64,000 nucleotides of DNA, taken from contig JAIVFU010000027.1 of assembly GCA_020829485.1 (NCBI GenBank), positions 13,488 through 77,487 on the forward strand, given 5' to 3'. Positions 63,905 to 64,000 of the stretch are shown here, piece after piece. The first letter of the stretch is position 1. Each line of letters opens with the position of its first letter. Below the pieces are notes generated by a model. That model did no database searches. It saw only the letters and a program-made list of their open reading frames with translations, and was not told the DNA's origin. The stretch is from Nostoc sp. CHAB 5834. GTDB taxonomy: Bacteria > Cyanobacteriota > Cyanobacteriia > Cyanobacteriales > Nostocaceae. The translations under genes were made by a program, and so were the position numbers.

Positions 63905-64000
63905 TTAAGCTGCGATCGCAAAGTCTATTTGGCTGGTAAAATTGTCATCTGGAATTTGGCACTTTGCGATAATTTTCAAGGTTGACTTTTCATTCCAACC
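63905..64000 (-). CDS. 3' end of an unidentified minus-strand gene (partial)
   Basis: Reading from the window end on the minus strand, 31 codons stay open (GWNEKSTLKIIAKCQIPDDN ... QIDFAIAA) to a TAA at 63905. The reading has normal amino-acid balance and ends in a HIP1 site (GCGATCGC), as host genes often do. It is too short to name. Confidence 0.35.
   Translation of the reverse strand, partial: GWNEKSTLKIIAKCQIPDDNFTSQIDFAIAA

Noticed and set aside
1..64000. tRNA, rRNA, riboswitch or other known RNA genes
   Set aside because: I looked for tRNA T-loop signatures and cloverleaf stems between genes and found none that hold up; a covariance search would be needed to exclude weak candidates.

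Overview
The window is chromosomal DNA from a filamentous, probably heterocyst-forming cyanobacterium (Nostoc/Anabaena group). The evidence is: dense HIP1 octamers (GCGATCGC); AT-leaning base composition; short tandem repeats of the GGGAATG/ATTAGTC type between genes; and photosynthetic and Nostocales-type genes (psbO, sigF, crtW, devBCA, cofG, PEP-CTERM, ComFB, pentapeptide and WD40/TPR repeat proteins). As I recall, the block sigF, psbO, ftsQ, ftsZ, gshB, grxC matches gene order in Anabaena/Nostoc. I could not check this.

Layout. 1-8.3 kb: a small membrane protein, a YbjQ-family protein, a secreted TPR protein, an orphan ABC ATPase, a receiver domain broken by an IS5-type element, and an operon running sigF -> proline-rich lipoprotein (possibly PilP-like) -> small protein. 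9-10 kb: psbO. 11-17.6 kb: a two-gene operon of an AAA-type ATPase and a very large STAND NTPase/14-WD40 protein, the latter split in two by an exact 115-bp tandem duplication. 18.3-21.4 kb: ftsQ and ftsZ. 21.7-23.2 kb: grxC-gshB. 23.5-26.6 kb: a PEP-CTERM protein and hflX (odd start codon). 26.8-29.3 kb: a Z1-type helicase-like ATPase preceded by an unknown 155-aa protein, a candidate defence pair. 29.4-34.9 kb: cofG, crtW, a three-gene operon (B12/radical-SAM, CPXCG, SRPBCC) and a SemiSWEET. 35-47 kb: repeat-protein country, with a 616-aa protein built from an unfamiliar ~65-aa repeat, a 16-TPR protein, an oxidoreductase and three paralogous pentapeptide-repeat proteins, seeded with miniature inverted-repeat elements. 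47.2-48.6 kb: a wrecked transposase and a GC-rich RTX-type gene that looks foreign. 49.7-53 kb: a devBCA-type exporter. 54-59.6 kb: an M23 peptidase, ComFB, an L,D-transpeptidase, an ECF sigma factor (SigG type) with its probable anti-sigma factor, and a gamma-glutamylcyclotransferase-like protein. 60-64 kb: small unknown genes, leuS, and the 3' end of a further gene.

The strongest non-gene signal is a set of short non-coding inverted-repeat elements. One family makes 3-bp TNA target duplications (four copies). A second makes 10-bp duplications (three copies); removing one copy from inside the transposase remnant restores its reading frame. A third sits in frame inside a response-regulator remnant. 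The most system-like candidates are the AAA/STAND-WD40 operon and the Z1 helicase pair. No tRNA, rRNA or CRISPR array was found.
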